64,000 nt of DNA, from assembly GCF_000019965.1 (NCBI RefSeq), contig NC_010571.1, positions 1,984,001 to 2,048,000 on the forward strand. Direction: 5' to 3'. Made by a program: the position numbers and the translations under genes. Source of the stretch: Opitutus terrae PB90-1. Its GTDB lineage: Bacteria > Verrucomicrobiota > Verrucomicrobiia > Opitutales > Opitutaceae. The notes under the pieces were generated by a model that had not been told where the DNA came from, did not search any database, and saw only the letters and a program-made list of their open reading frames with translations. Positions 17,621-24,724 of the stretch are shown one piece after another; the stretch's first letter is position 1; each line of letters begins with the position of its first letter.

Positions 17621-17736
17621 CGGTGGACGGCCGATTGCGCCCGCAAACCGGGTGCGGGCGCAAGCAACATCGGTGAGTTCGCCGGCCGTGCGATTTTGTG
17701 CTTCTTTGCAGACTCGTCCTGCCTCAAATTTCTGCC

Positions 17737-18783
17737 ATGAAAGCCAAAAAATCCCGCGCCAAACCCGAAGTCCTCAACGCCGCGCTTGCGGCCAAAAAAG
17801 GTCCGGTGTCGCAATTTATCGCGCGGAACTACCGTCACTTCAACGCGGCCGCGCTGCTCGACGCGGCGAAGGGCTACGAAGCTCACCTCACGGCGGGCGG
17901 CAAGATGCTGATGACCGTGGCGGGCGCGATGTCCACCGCCGAGCTCGGCATTTCGCTGGCCGAGATGATCCGCCGCGACAAGGTCCACGCGATCGTCTGC
18001 ACCGGCGCCAATCTTGAAGAAGACATCTTCAACCTGGTGGCCCACGACTACTACGAGCGGGTACCGCATTACCGGCAGCTCACGCCGAAGGAGGAAGCGG
18101 CACTGCTCAACCGCCACATGAACCGCGTGACGGACACCTGCATCCCGGAGATGGAGGCGATGCGCCGGATCGAGGCCGCGGTGCTGGAAGAGTGGATGCG
18201 GGCGGACGAGGCGGGCGAGCGCTATTTCCCGCATGAGTTCATGTATCTGCTGCTGCGGAGCGGGAAGTTGAAGAAAAGCTACCAGATTCCGCCGGAAAAT
18301 TCCTGGATGCTCGCGGCGTGCGAGAAGAACCTGCCGATCATCGTGCCGGGGTGGGAAGATTCCACGCTGGGCAACATGTACGCCGCGGCGGTGATCCGCG
18401 GCGACGTGAAGAACGTGCACACGGTACGCACCGGCATCGAATACATGACGACGCTGGCGGACTGGTATACGAAGACGGCGAAGCCGCTGCGCAACGGCGA
18501 AGGCTCGATCGGATTTTTCCAGATCGGGGGCGGCATCGCGGGTGATTTTCCGATCTGCGTCGTCCCGATGCTGCATCAGGATCTGCGGCGGCGCGGCAGT
18601 CCGCTCTGGGGCTACTTCTGCCAGATCAGCGATTCGACCACGAGCTACGGCAGCTATTCGGGCGCGGTGCCGAACGAGAAGATTACCTGGGGCAAGCTGG
18701 CGCCCAGCACGCCGAAGTTCATCATCGAGAGCGATGCGACGATCGTGGCGCCGCTGGTGTTCAGCTGGGTGCTCGGCGCGTAG
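17737..18783 (+). CDS. Deoxyhypusine-synthase-like protein
   Basis: A 348-residue protein starting at MKAKKSRAKPEVL. The DHS fold is recognisable: MLMTVAGAMSTAELGISLAEMIRRDKVHAIVCTGANLEEDIFNLVAHDYY near the N-terminus (NAD-binding side), FFQIGGGIAGDFPICVVPML, and PNEKITWGK with the presumed catalytic Lys at about residue 320, equivalent to the Lys that forms the enzyme-imine intermediate in eukaryotic DHS. Bacteria lack eIF5A; some bacterial DHS-like proteins are reported to make homospermidine from spermidine and putrescine. That role is inferred. No other polyamine gene is nearby. Confidence 0.85.
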   Translation: MKAKKSRAKPEVLNAALAAKKGPVSQFIARNYRHFNAAALLDAAKGYEAHLTAGGKMLMTVAGAMSTAELGISLAEMIRRDKVHAIVCTGANLEEDIFNLVAHDYYERVPHYRQLTPKEEAALLNRHMNRVTDTCIPEMEAMRRIEAAVLEEWMRADEAGERYFPHEFMYLLLRSGKLKKSYQIPPENSWMLAACEKNLPIIVPGWEDSTLGNMYAAAVIRGDVKNVHTVRTGIEYMTTLADWYTKTAKPLRNGEGSIGFFQIGGGIAGDFPICVVPMLHQDLRRRGSPLWGYFCQISDSTTSYGSYSGAVPNEKITWGKLAPSTPKFIIESDATIVAPLVFSWVLGA

Positions 18784-18920
18784 CGGCGAGCGGCTTTGAG
18801 TCCGGGGTTTTGAGTTTCGGGTTGAGGTCCTTGATCTGATCAGGAACCGGCATAATTGAATGAACAACGCGGAACGCGAAACCCGGAACCCGCAACTGCG
18901 GCACGCGTGCCGCGTGCCGC
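18784..18920. other. Gap with imperfect repeat-like sequence before mutM
   Basis: The 137-bp gap holds an imperfect palindrome TCCTTGATC-T-GATCAGGA (18828-18845) and, on either side, G/T-rich (GAGTTTCGGGTT, 18812-18823) and complementary-style A/C-rich text (GCGAAACCCGGAACC, 18876-18890). It looks like a decayed inverted repeat. No promoter is evident. Confidence 0.3.
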
Positions 18921-19826
18921 ATGCCTGAACTGCCGGACGTCACGGTTTATCTCGAAGCGCTTGAGCGGCGGCTGATCGGCCGCGTGCTCGAGAAGATCCG
19001 ATTGCTCGACCTCTTCGTGCTGCGCACCGCGCTGCCGCCGATCGATTCGCTCGAGTCGCGGCGCGTGGAGCGACTCCGGCGGCTCGGCAAGCGGATCGCA
19101 CTCGGTTTCGACGACGGCCGTTGGCTCGTGATTCACCTGATGATCGCCGGCCGGCTGCAGTGGACGCCCCCGGGGGAGAAGAGCCGCGCGAAAAATGTCA
19201 TCGCCGAATTCCGGTTCGAGAACGGCACGCTCGCTCTGACCGAGGCGGGAACGAAGCGGCGCGCCTCCTTGCACGTCGTGGCCGACGAAGCAGGACTGGA
19301 GGCACACGATCGCGGCGGGATCGACGTGCTGACGTGTTCGCCCGAGGAGTTTCGCGGACGGCTCATGCGCGAGAATCACACGCTGAAGCGCGCGTTGACG
19401 GATCCGCAGCTCTTCAGCGGAATTGGCAACTCGTATTCCGACGAGATCCTGCACGCGGCGAAATTGTCACCGGTGACGTTGACCCAAAAACTGTCGCCCG
19501 AGGAAATCGCCCGGCTGCATCGAAGCACGCGCGAAGTGCTGATGGCATGGACGGATCGCTTGCGCCGGGAAGCAGGCGAGGGGTTTCCCGAGAAAGTGAC
19601 CGCCTTCCGGCCGGAAATGGCGGTGCACGGAAAATTTGGGAAGCCGTGTCCGGTGTGCGGCACGACCGTGCAGCGGATCGTGTATGCCGAGAACGAGGTG
19701 AACTACTGCCCGCGCTGCCAGACGGGCGGGCGGTTGCTCGCGGATCGTTCGCTCTCGCGGCTGCTGAAACAGGACTGGCCGCGCACGGTTGAGGAAGCGG
19801 AGGCGGCGAAGCAGGCGCGGCGCTGA
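18921..19826 (+). CDS. mutM: Formamidopyrimidine-DNA glycosylase / endonuclease VIII family
   Basis: A 301-residue base-excision repair enzyme of the Fpg/Nei family. Pro2 (Schiff-base nucleophile) and Glu3 are present in MPELPDV; a candidate catalytic Lys lies in RLGKRIAL (about residue 54). The helix-two-turns-helix region contains QLFSGIGNSYSDEILHAAKLSP, and a C-terminal zinc finger uses Cys243, Cys246, Cys263 and Cys266 (CPVC...CPRC). A tail of about 30 residues beyond the finger is longer than in E. coli MutM. Fpg and Nei substrate preference cannot be separated from sequence alone. Confidence 0.88.
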   Translation: MPELPDVTVYLEALERRLIGRVLEKIRLLDLFVLRTALPPIDSLESRRVERLRRLGKRIALGFDDGRWLVIHLMIAGRLQWTPPGEKSRAKNVIAEFRFENGTLALTEAGTKRRASLHVVADEAGLEAHDRGGIDVLTCSPEEFRGRLMRENHTLKRALTDPQLFSGIGNSYSDEILHAAKLSPVTLTQKLSPEEIARLHRSTREVLMAWTDRLRREAGEGFPEKVTAFRPEMAVHGKFGKPCPVCGTTVQRIVYAENEVNYCPRCQTGGRLLADRSLSRLLKQDWPRTVEEAEAAKQARR

Positions 19827-19887
19827 CGCAGCATGAAAACGTATGGTGGGACGTCAGTGCGCCGCCTAGCGCCGGCGGCGTGGAGGC

Positions 19888-19977
19888 ATTTTCACGTATT
19901 ACGTGAAAATACCGGAAACCAGACACGTCTGGGCGATGGAGAGGCCGAAGGGCAATTTCACGTAATACGTGAAATTG
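19888..19977. repeat. Pair of related palindromes between mutM and the DUF255 gene
   Basis: Palindrome 1 (19888-19910) is ATTTTCACGTA-T-TACGTGAAAAT; palindrome 2 (19953-19977) is an exact odd-length palindrome with core TTTCACGTA-A-TACGTGAAA. Their centres are 67 bp apart, and a small hairpin CAGAC-AC-GTCTG lies between. They may be REP-like repeats, a double hairpin in the mRNA, or paired operators. Confidence 0.65.
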
Positions 19978-20040
19978 GCTCGGCACGGGCAGACGGGCGG
20001 GGGTGCTTTGCAAGTTCGGGGTTTTGCGCGAGGGTGGCCG

Positions 20041-22296
20041 ATGCCGAATGCGCTCGCCCAGGAGAAGTCGCCTTATCTGCTCCAGCACGCGGACAATCCC
20101 GTGAATTGGCTGCCGTGGGGGGAGGCGGCGTTCGCGAAGGCGCGCGCGGAACAGAAGCCGATTTTCCTGAGCATCGGCTATGCGACGTGCCACTGGTGCC
20201 ATGTCATGGCGCACGAGTCGTTCGAAAACGAAGCAGTCGCGCAGCTGCTGAACGAGTCGTTCGTGGCGATCAAGGTCGACCGCGAGGAGCGGCCCGACGT
20301 CGATCGCGTTTACATGACCTACGTGCAGGCGATGACCGGGCACGGCGGCTGGCCGCTCAGCGCGTGGCTGACACCGGACTTGAAACCGTTTTTCGGGGGG
20401 ACGTATTTCCCGCCCGAGGATCGGCAGGGCCGCGCCGGATTTGCGGCGATCCTACGCGCGATCGCGCACGGCTGGTCGACGGAACGTGAGAAGCTCGTGG
20501 CGGAAGGCGAGCGGGTGATTGCCGCGTTGCGCGAGCACCAGCAATCGAAGACGGCGGACGTGAGCAAGTCCACGGGCGGCGAATCGGCCGGGGCCGAGAT
20601 CGGCAGCGGAATCGACGCACTGATCCACCAGTTGCATGAGCGCGGTGCGCCCGCGTTCGAGCGTGGATTTCAGTATTTCTATGAGGCGTTCGATCCGGAG
20701 CACGGCGGATTTGGCGGCGCGCCGAAGTTCCCGCGCGCGAGCAATCTGAGTTTTCTGTTCCGTGCGGCGGCGTTGCAGGGGGTGGCGAGCGAGGCTGGCG
20801 CGGAAGCGATCAGGCTTGCCAGCGCGACCTTGCAGGCGATGGCGCGAGGGGGAATTCACGATCACGTCGGCGGCGGGTTTCACCGCTACTCGGTCGACGA
20901 GCGCTGGTTTGTGCCGCACTTCGAAAAGATGCTGTACGACCAGGCGCAGATCGCGTTGAACGCGCTGGAGGCCAAGCAGGCGACCGGCGATGAACGGTTC
21001 GCCTGGCTGGCGCGTGACATTCTAACGTATGTGCTGCGCGATCTCGCGCATCCGGACGGCGGATTCTATTCGGCGGAGGATGCGGACAGCGCGGCAGCGA
21101 ACGCGGAGCCGGGACACGGTGGAAAGAAGGTTGAAGGGGCGTTCTACGTTTGGGCGCAGTCGGAGATTGAGCAGGTGCTCGGCGATGAGGCGCGGCTGGT
21201 CTGCGAGCACTTCGGGGTGAAGCCGGACGGAAACGTGCCCGGGCAGCTCGATCCGCACGGCGAATTCACGGGCAAGAACGTCCTCGCCCAAGCACAGCCG
21301 CTGGCCACCACCGCGAAGGCGCACGAGCTCACGCCGGAGATGGCGAGCGAGCGGCTGCAGGCTGCGCTGGAGCGACTGCGGGCGGTGCGCGCGCAGCGGC
21401 CGCGACCGCTGCGCGACGACAAGATCATCACCGCGTGGAACGGCCTGATGATTTCGGCGCTGGCGAAGGCTCACGTCGTGCTGGAGCTTGCGGAAGACGC
21501 GGCGGAGACGCTGTACCTCGGGGCGGCGACGCGAACCGCGGAGTTCGTCGAGCGCGAGTTGTTCGATCGCGATCGCGCGATTCTGTTTCGCAGCTGGCGA
21601 GGGGGACGCAGCGCGGTGGAAGGTTTTGCGGAGGACTATGCCTTCATGATTCAAGGCCTGCTCGACTTGTATGAGGCGGGTTTCGACGTGCGCTGGCTGC
21701 AGTGGGCGGAGCGACTGCAGGCGACGATGGACGCGCGATTTTGGGACGCGGAGCACGGCGGCTACTTCAACTCCGCGAGCGACGATCCGCACCTTGTGCT
21801 GCGATTGAAGGAAGACTACGACGGCGCGGAGCCGGCGCCGAGCTCGGTGGCGGCGATGAATCTGCTGCGACTCGGAGTGATGATCGAGCGGCCCGGGGCA
21901 GCGGCAGCAGCGGGAGGGATCGACTATCGCGAGCGCGGGTTGCGAACGATCCTCGCGTTTCAGGAGCAGTGGAGCCAGACGCCGCAAGCGCTGCCGCAGA
22001 TGCTGTGCGCGTTGGAACGGGCGTTGATGCCGCCCGCGCATGTGGTACTGGCGGGGCAGCCGGGCGACGAGGCGTTTCGGGCGCTCCTGCGCGTGGTGCA
22101 AGGCCGCCTCGGATCGCAGCACGTGCTACTCGTGGCGGATGGAGGCGAAGGCCAGCGATGGTTGAGCGCACGAGCGCCTTGGCTGACGACGATGACGCCC
22201 CGCAACGGCCAGGCCACCGCTTACGTGTGCGAGGATTTCACCTGTCAGGCGCCGGTCGAGAGTCCCGCGGCGTTGCGGGATCTCCTCACTCGGTGA
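20041..22296 (+). CDS. Thioredoxin-domain DUF255 / YyaL-type protein
   Basis: A 751-residue protein starting [23 protein letters not shown], the conserved N-terminus of the YyaL/SPATA20 family. A thioredoxin-like domain (residues 1 to about 165) carries CHWC at Cys50-Cys53 in [17 protein letters not shown]. The rest forms an alpha/alpha-barrel-like region with [34 protein letters not shown] and [12 protein letters not shown]. The family is widespread but not biochemically settled. Length is normal. It is preceded by the paired palindromes and appears monocistronic. Confidence 0.88.
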   Translation: MPNALAQEKSPYLLQHADNPVNWLPWGEAAFAKARAEQKPIFLSIGYATCHWCHVMAHESFENEAVAQLLNESFVAIKVDREERPDVDRVYMTYVQAMTGHGGWPLSAWLTPDLKPFFGGTYFPPEDRQGRAGFAAILRAIAHGWSTEREKLVAEGERVIAALREHQQSKTADVSKSTGGESAGAEIGSGIDALIHQLHERGAPAFERGFQYFYEAFDPEHGGFGGAPKFPRASNLSFLFRAAALQGVASEAGAEAIRLASATLQAMARGGIHDHVGGGFHRYSVDERWFVPHFEKMLYDQAQIALNALEAKQATGDERFAWLARDILTYVLRDLAHPDGGFYSAEDADSAAANAEPGHGGKKVEGAFYVWAQSEIEQVLGDEARLVCEHFGVKPDGNVPGQLDPHGEFTGKNVLAQAQPLATTAKAHELTPEMASERLQAALERLRAVRAQRPRPLRDDKIITAWNGLMISALAKAHVVLELAEDAAETLYLGAATRTAEFVERELFDRDRAILFRSWRGGRSAVEGFAEDYAFMIQGLLDLYEAGFDVRWLQWAERLQATMDARFWDAEHGGYFNSASDDPHLVLRLKEDYDGAEPAPSSVAAMNLLRLGVMIERPGAAAAAGGIDYRERGLRTILAFQEQWSQTPQALPQMLCALERALMPPAHVVLAGQPGDEAFRALLRVVQGRLGSQHVLLVADGGEGQRWLSARAPWLTTMTPRNGQATAYVCEDFTCQAPVESPAALRDLLTR

Positions 22297-22366
22297 GCGC
22301 TGCTCGTTCCCGATGAGCGGCTACCTCGGATGGAGACCGGACGCCGGGCGCGGAACGCGCGTAGCG

Positions 22367-22909
22367 TCACTTCGATCGCGAGGAGGCCGCCGTGGAACGC
22401 GGGGCCGGCTTGGTTTCGTAGGCCGCTGCGTCTTCCGCGGCTTTGAGCTCGAGCTCCGCGGCGGCGATGGCCGCCGCGCCTTTGGTCAGCGCGCGGACCT
22501 GTTCCAGGATTGAAAGCACTTCCGGCGTCTGTGCGGCGAAGATGAGCAGCTCAATCGCTTTCGGGCTGAGGCTCGCGGCCGTGACGGTCGCTTCCAGCTC
22601 GCGCGCGGCCTGGCGGAGCGGAGCACGGTAGCTGGCGATCGCCTGCCGCGCGGTGCCCTCGGCGTCCGCGCGTGAGAACGGGATGCCGCTGACCGACTCG
22701 AGCCAGAGCAGGGCGATGCTGCGCAGCTCCGTGGAGTCGGCCGCGTAGCCCATCCTCTTCATGAGCCGGGCGATGGTTTTGAACTTTACCGGTCGGCCAC
22801 TCTCGATGTTGACGACGGTGTTGCGGTGCACCCGCGCGAGTTCCGCCAGCTGGTCCAACGTGAGCCCACGGCTTTCCCGCAGTTTTCGGAAGAGCTGGGT
22901 ATAGTCCAC
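22367..22909 (-). CDS. XRE-type helix-turn-helix transcriptional regulator
   Basis: About 180 residues from the likely GTG at 22909 (VDYTQLFRKLRESRGLTLDQLAELARVHRNTVVNIESGRPVKFKTIARLMKRMGY), which places a complete HTH_3/Cro-type domain at residues 1-57. Residues 60-180 are helical and Ala/Glu-rich and may form an oligomerisation region; no ligand domain is recognised. The upstream frame stays open for about 100 codons but crosses the divergent promoter region and is not convincing. The gene diverges from the response-regulator run, sharing an 86-bp gap with an inverted repeat. Confidence 0.7.
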   Translation of the reverse strand: MDYTQLFRKLRESRGLTLDQLAELARVHRNTVVNIESGRPVKFKTIARLMKRMGYAADSTELRSIALLWLESVSGIPFSRADAEGTARQAIASYRAPLRQAARELEATVTAASLSPKAIELLIFAAQTPEVLSILEQVRALTKGAAAIAAAELELKAAEDAAAYETKPAPRSTAASSRSK

Positions 22910-22938
22910 GCGCAGGGAGTAGCCGCGGCGGGGGAGAC

Positions 22939-22977
22939 TTGTCAACGCACCGGCGGTCAGCAGCCAATGGTTGACAA
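22939..22977. promoter_or_regulatory. Divergent promoter region with TTGTCAAC/GTTGACAA inverted repeat
   Basis: TTGTCAAC (22939-22946) and GTTGACAA (22970-22977) are perfect complements with centres 31 bp apart, about three helical turns. Each contains a TTGACA element, one per strand, that could serve as a -35 box for the divergent genes. A good -10 match is not visible on either strand. The neighbouring XRE-type protein is the obvious candidate to bind here (inference). Confidence 0.4.
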
Positions 22978-22995
22978 AAGGTAAGCAACCACAAA

Positions 22996-23217
22996 ATGTG
23001 TGAATCGATGTCGGCGATCCTGAAAACCGATGCGAGTTTGCTGACGGAGCCGGCCCGCCAGCGGCGGATCGAAGTACTGTCGACGCTGCTCGCGATCTGC
23101 CGATCGCTCGAACGGATGCAGACCTCGCCGGGCTCGCGCAGCGCGTGTCGCGAGGTGTACGCGCAACTGGCCGCATTGCGCGAGCGCGAGCGCAGCGGGC
23201 GGCCCTTCCGGCCATGA
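22996..23217 (+). CDS. Small hypothetical protein coupled to response regulator
   Basis: A 73-residue ORF (MCESMSAILKTDAS...) with predicted helices and a Arg/Glu-rich C-terminus; no family recognised. It is considered real because its TGA overlaps the next ATG (ATGA) and it starts at the head of a co-oriented run. The start may instead be the ATG at 23008. If the TTGACA at 22971 is a true -35 box, the transcript would begin close to these codons. Function unknown. Confidence 0.5.
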   Translation: MCESMSAILKTDASLLTEPARQRRIEVLSTLLAICRSLERMQTSPGSRSACREVYAQLAALRERERSGRPFRP

Positions 23218-23666
23218 CACGGATCCTGTTCATTGAGGAGAGCGATCTGTTCCGCGAGGCAATGGAGTTCTGCCTGCCGCGGTTCGGGCATAGTGTCTTC
23301 GCGGTGGCGGGTGAACGCGAAGCCCGCGCAGTGGCGGATACCGAGGTGATCGAGGTGATCCTGATGGATCTCGACCTCCCGATTGGTGGTGGGCTGGCGC
23401 TGTGCGCCTCGCTGCATCAGGACGCGCAGCTCGGCCGGATACCGATCATTGTCCTCACCGAACTCGTCACGCCGGAGGTGAGCCGCCGGGCGTTGGAGGC
23501 GGGTGCCGCAGGCTTGGTCGCCAAGCCGTTCGAATGGGACCTGCTGCTGGACCTGATCACCCGCGTGACCCGGAGGGCGACCCCACCGCTGCCAGCACTT
23601 TTCCCGATTGCCTGTCGACCGGTTTCCCCACCATCCTGCGTTGCCCGTGAAAATTCTGACCGTTGA
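23214..23666 (+). CDS. Single-domain response regulator (receiver)
   Basis: A 150-residue protein with a CheY-like receiver: acidic pocket Glu8-Glu9, phospho-acceptor Asp52 (VILMDLDLP, Pro at +4), Thr in IIVLTELVT and Lys in GLVAKPFEW. About 25 Pro/Arg-rich residues follow the domain and overlap the next gene, so the true functional unit is the receiver alone. No output domain. It is coupled to the preceding small ORF and overlaps the next regulator by 20 bp, suggesting joint expression. Confidence 0.82.
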   Translation: MTRILFIEESDLFREAMEFCLPRFGHSVFAVAGEREARAVADTEVIEVILMDLDLPIGGGLALCASLHQDAQLGRIPIIVLTELVTPEVSRRALEAGAAGLVAKPFEWDLLLDLITRVTRRATPPLPALFPIACRPVSPPSCVARENSDR

Positions 23667-24255
23667 AGATGACCCGGTTGCACGTGCGGTGCTGCGGCGA
23701 GCGCTGCTGCGACTCGGGCATGAAGTGGTCGAAGCGGTCGATGGCGAGGAAGCGCTGGAGGTGCTCCGCCAGCAGCCGGTCCGCGTGGTGGTCAGCGACT
23801 GGGTGATGCCGCGGGTTGACGGTTTGGACCTGTGCCGGCAGGTGCGCGGCCGCATGGGCGATGAATATGTCTATTTCATTCTTCTCACCAGCAGCGACGC
23901 GACGGAGGAAAACCAGCGCACGGCGGCGGACGCCGGGGTCGACGATTTCCTGACGAAGCCGCTCGATCTCTCCGAGCTCTGGACGCGGTTGCGCGTCGCC
24001 GAGCGGATCCTCCGCTACACCACGCAGGTTCGCCAGTTGGAGCAGCTGATGCCGATCTGCACCTACTGCAAAAAAGTCCGCGACGACCACAACTACTGGC
24101 AGCAGATCGAGGCGTTCATCAACGAGCGGACCGGCAGCGAATTCAGCCACTCGATTTGCCCCGATTGTTATCAGCGGGTAGTGGTGCCGGAGCTGCAACG
24201 CCTGCGCGAGGCCACGGCCGCGCGGCAGGAAACCTCCAACTCATCCTCATCGTGA
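23647..24255 (+). CDS. Response regulator with C-terminal Cys-rich (YCKKxRDD) domain
   Basis: About 202 residues from GTG at 23647, chosen because it yields VKILTVEDDPVAR, the start of a canonical receiver. Asp51 (VVSDWVMP) is the phospho-acceptor and Lys lies in FLTKPLDL. A helical linker leads to LMPICTYCKKVRDDHNYWQQIEAFI ... FSHSICPDCY, a conserved tail with two Cys pairs that could bind a metal. This tail is common on environmental sensor proteins and regulators but has no proven function. The gene ends in GTGA, overlapping the SlyX-like gene. Confidence 0.82.
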   Translation: MKILTVEDDPVARAVLRRALLRLGHEVVEAVDGEEALEVLRQQPVRVVVSDWVMPRVDGLDLCRQVRGRMGDEYVYFILLTSSDATEENQRTAADAGVDDFLTKPLDLSELWTRLRVAERILRYTTQVRQLEQLMPICTYCKKVRDDHNYWQQIEAFINERTGSEFSHSICPDCYQRVVVPELQRLREATAARQETSNSSSS

Positions 24256-24458
24256 ACGAGGCGATTCGACGACTGGAAGAAAAGATCGCCTACCTCGAGC
24301 ACCATGTGACGGCTCAGGACAAGGCGATGCTGCAGTTGACGGACGATCTGGCGCGACTCCGGCGTGAGCTACAGCAGGTTGTCCAGCGGTTGACCGAGGC
24401 CACGGCAGAGCAGGCGGAGGCGCCGAATCCGGCCGTGGAGCGTCCGCCGCACTACTGA
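24252..24458 (+). CDS. SlyX-like small coiled-coil protein
   Basis: A 68-residue protein from GTG at 24252, which overlaps the TGA of the preceding gene. The heptad-rich sequence IRRLEEKIAYLEHHV ... QLTDDLARLRRELQQVVQRL and Pro-rich end (PNPAVERPPHY) match the SlyX family, where a terminal PPHY is characteristic. SlyX has no settled molecular function. It is the last gene of the run. Confidence 0.8.
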   Translation: MNEAIRRLEEKIAYLEHHVTAQDKAMLQLTDDLARLRRELQQVVQRLTEATAEQAEAPNPAVERPPHY

Positions 24459-24724
24459 ACGGCGCGGAATCTGTCTGATGTAGGGCGGGCTCTCCCATCC
24501 TGCCGGCTCGTGCGCCAACGTTGCGCGTCCATCGTCACACCGCGCCTCAGCCGCGGCGCGTTACGGCACGTCGCACGGTCAAGCGCGCCGAGCGCTCGGA
24601 CCGGGGATCGCCAACGACATTTGGCCGTAGGTGCGGCTGGCACGAGCGACTGCCTTGCCGCTTGCGAGAGCTCGTACGGAGTGGGCCCGGCGGGGCCAGG
24701 TGGGCCCCGCCCTTCAAGGGGCGC
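24459..24724. other. Non-coding gap with a GC hairpin near the M3 peptidase stop
   Basis: Between convergent genes. The only clear structure is GGCGGGGCC (24689-24697) pairing with GGCCCCGCC (24703-24711), 14 bp past the peptidase stop on the minus strand. It has no T-tract, so it is only a possible terminator. Nothing else is recognised. Confidence 0.4.
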
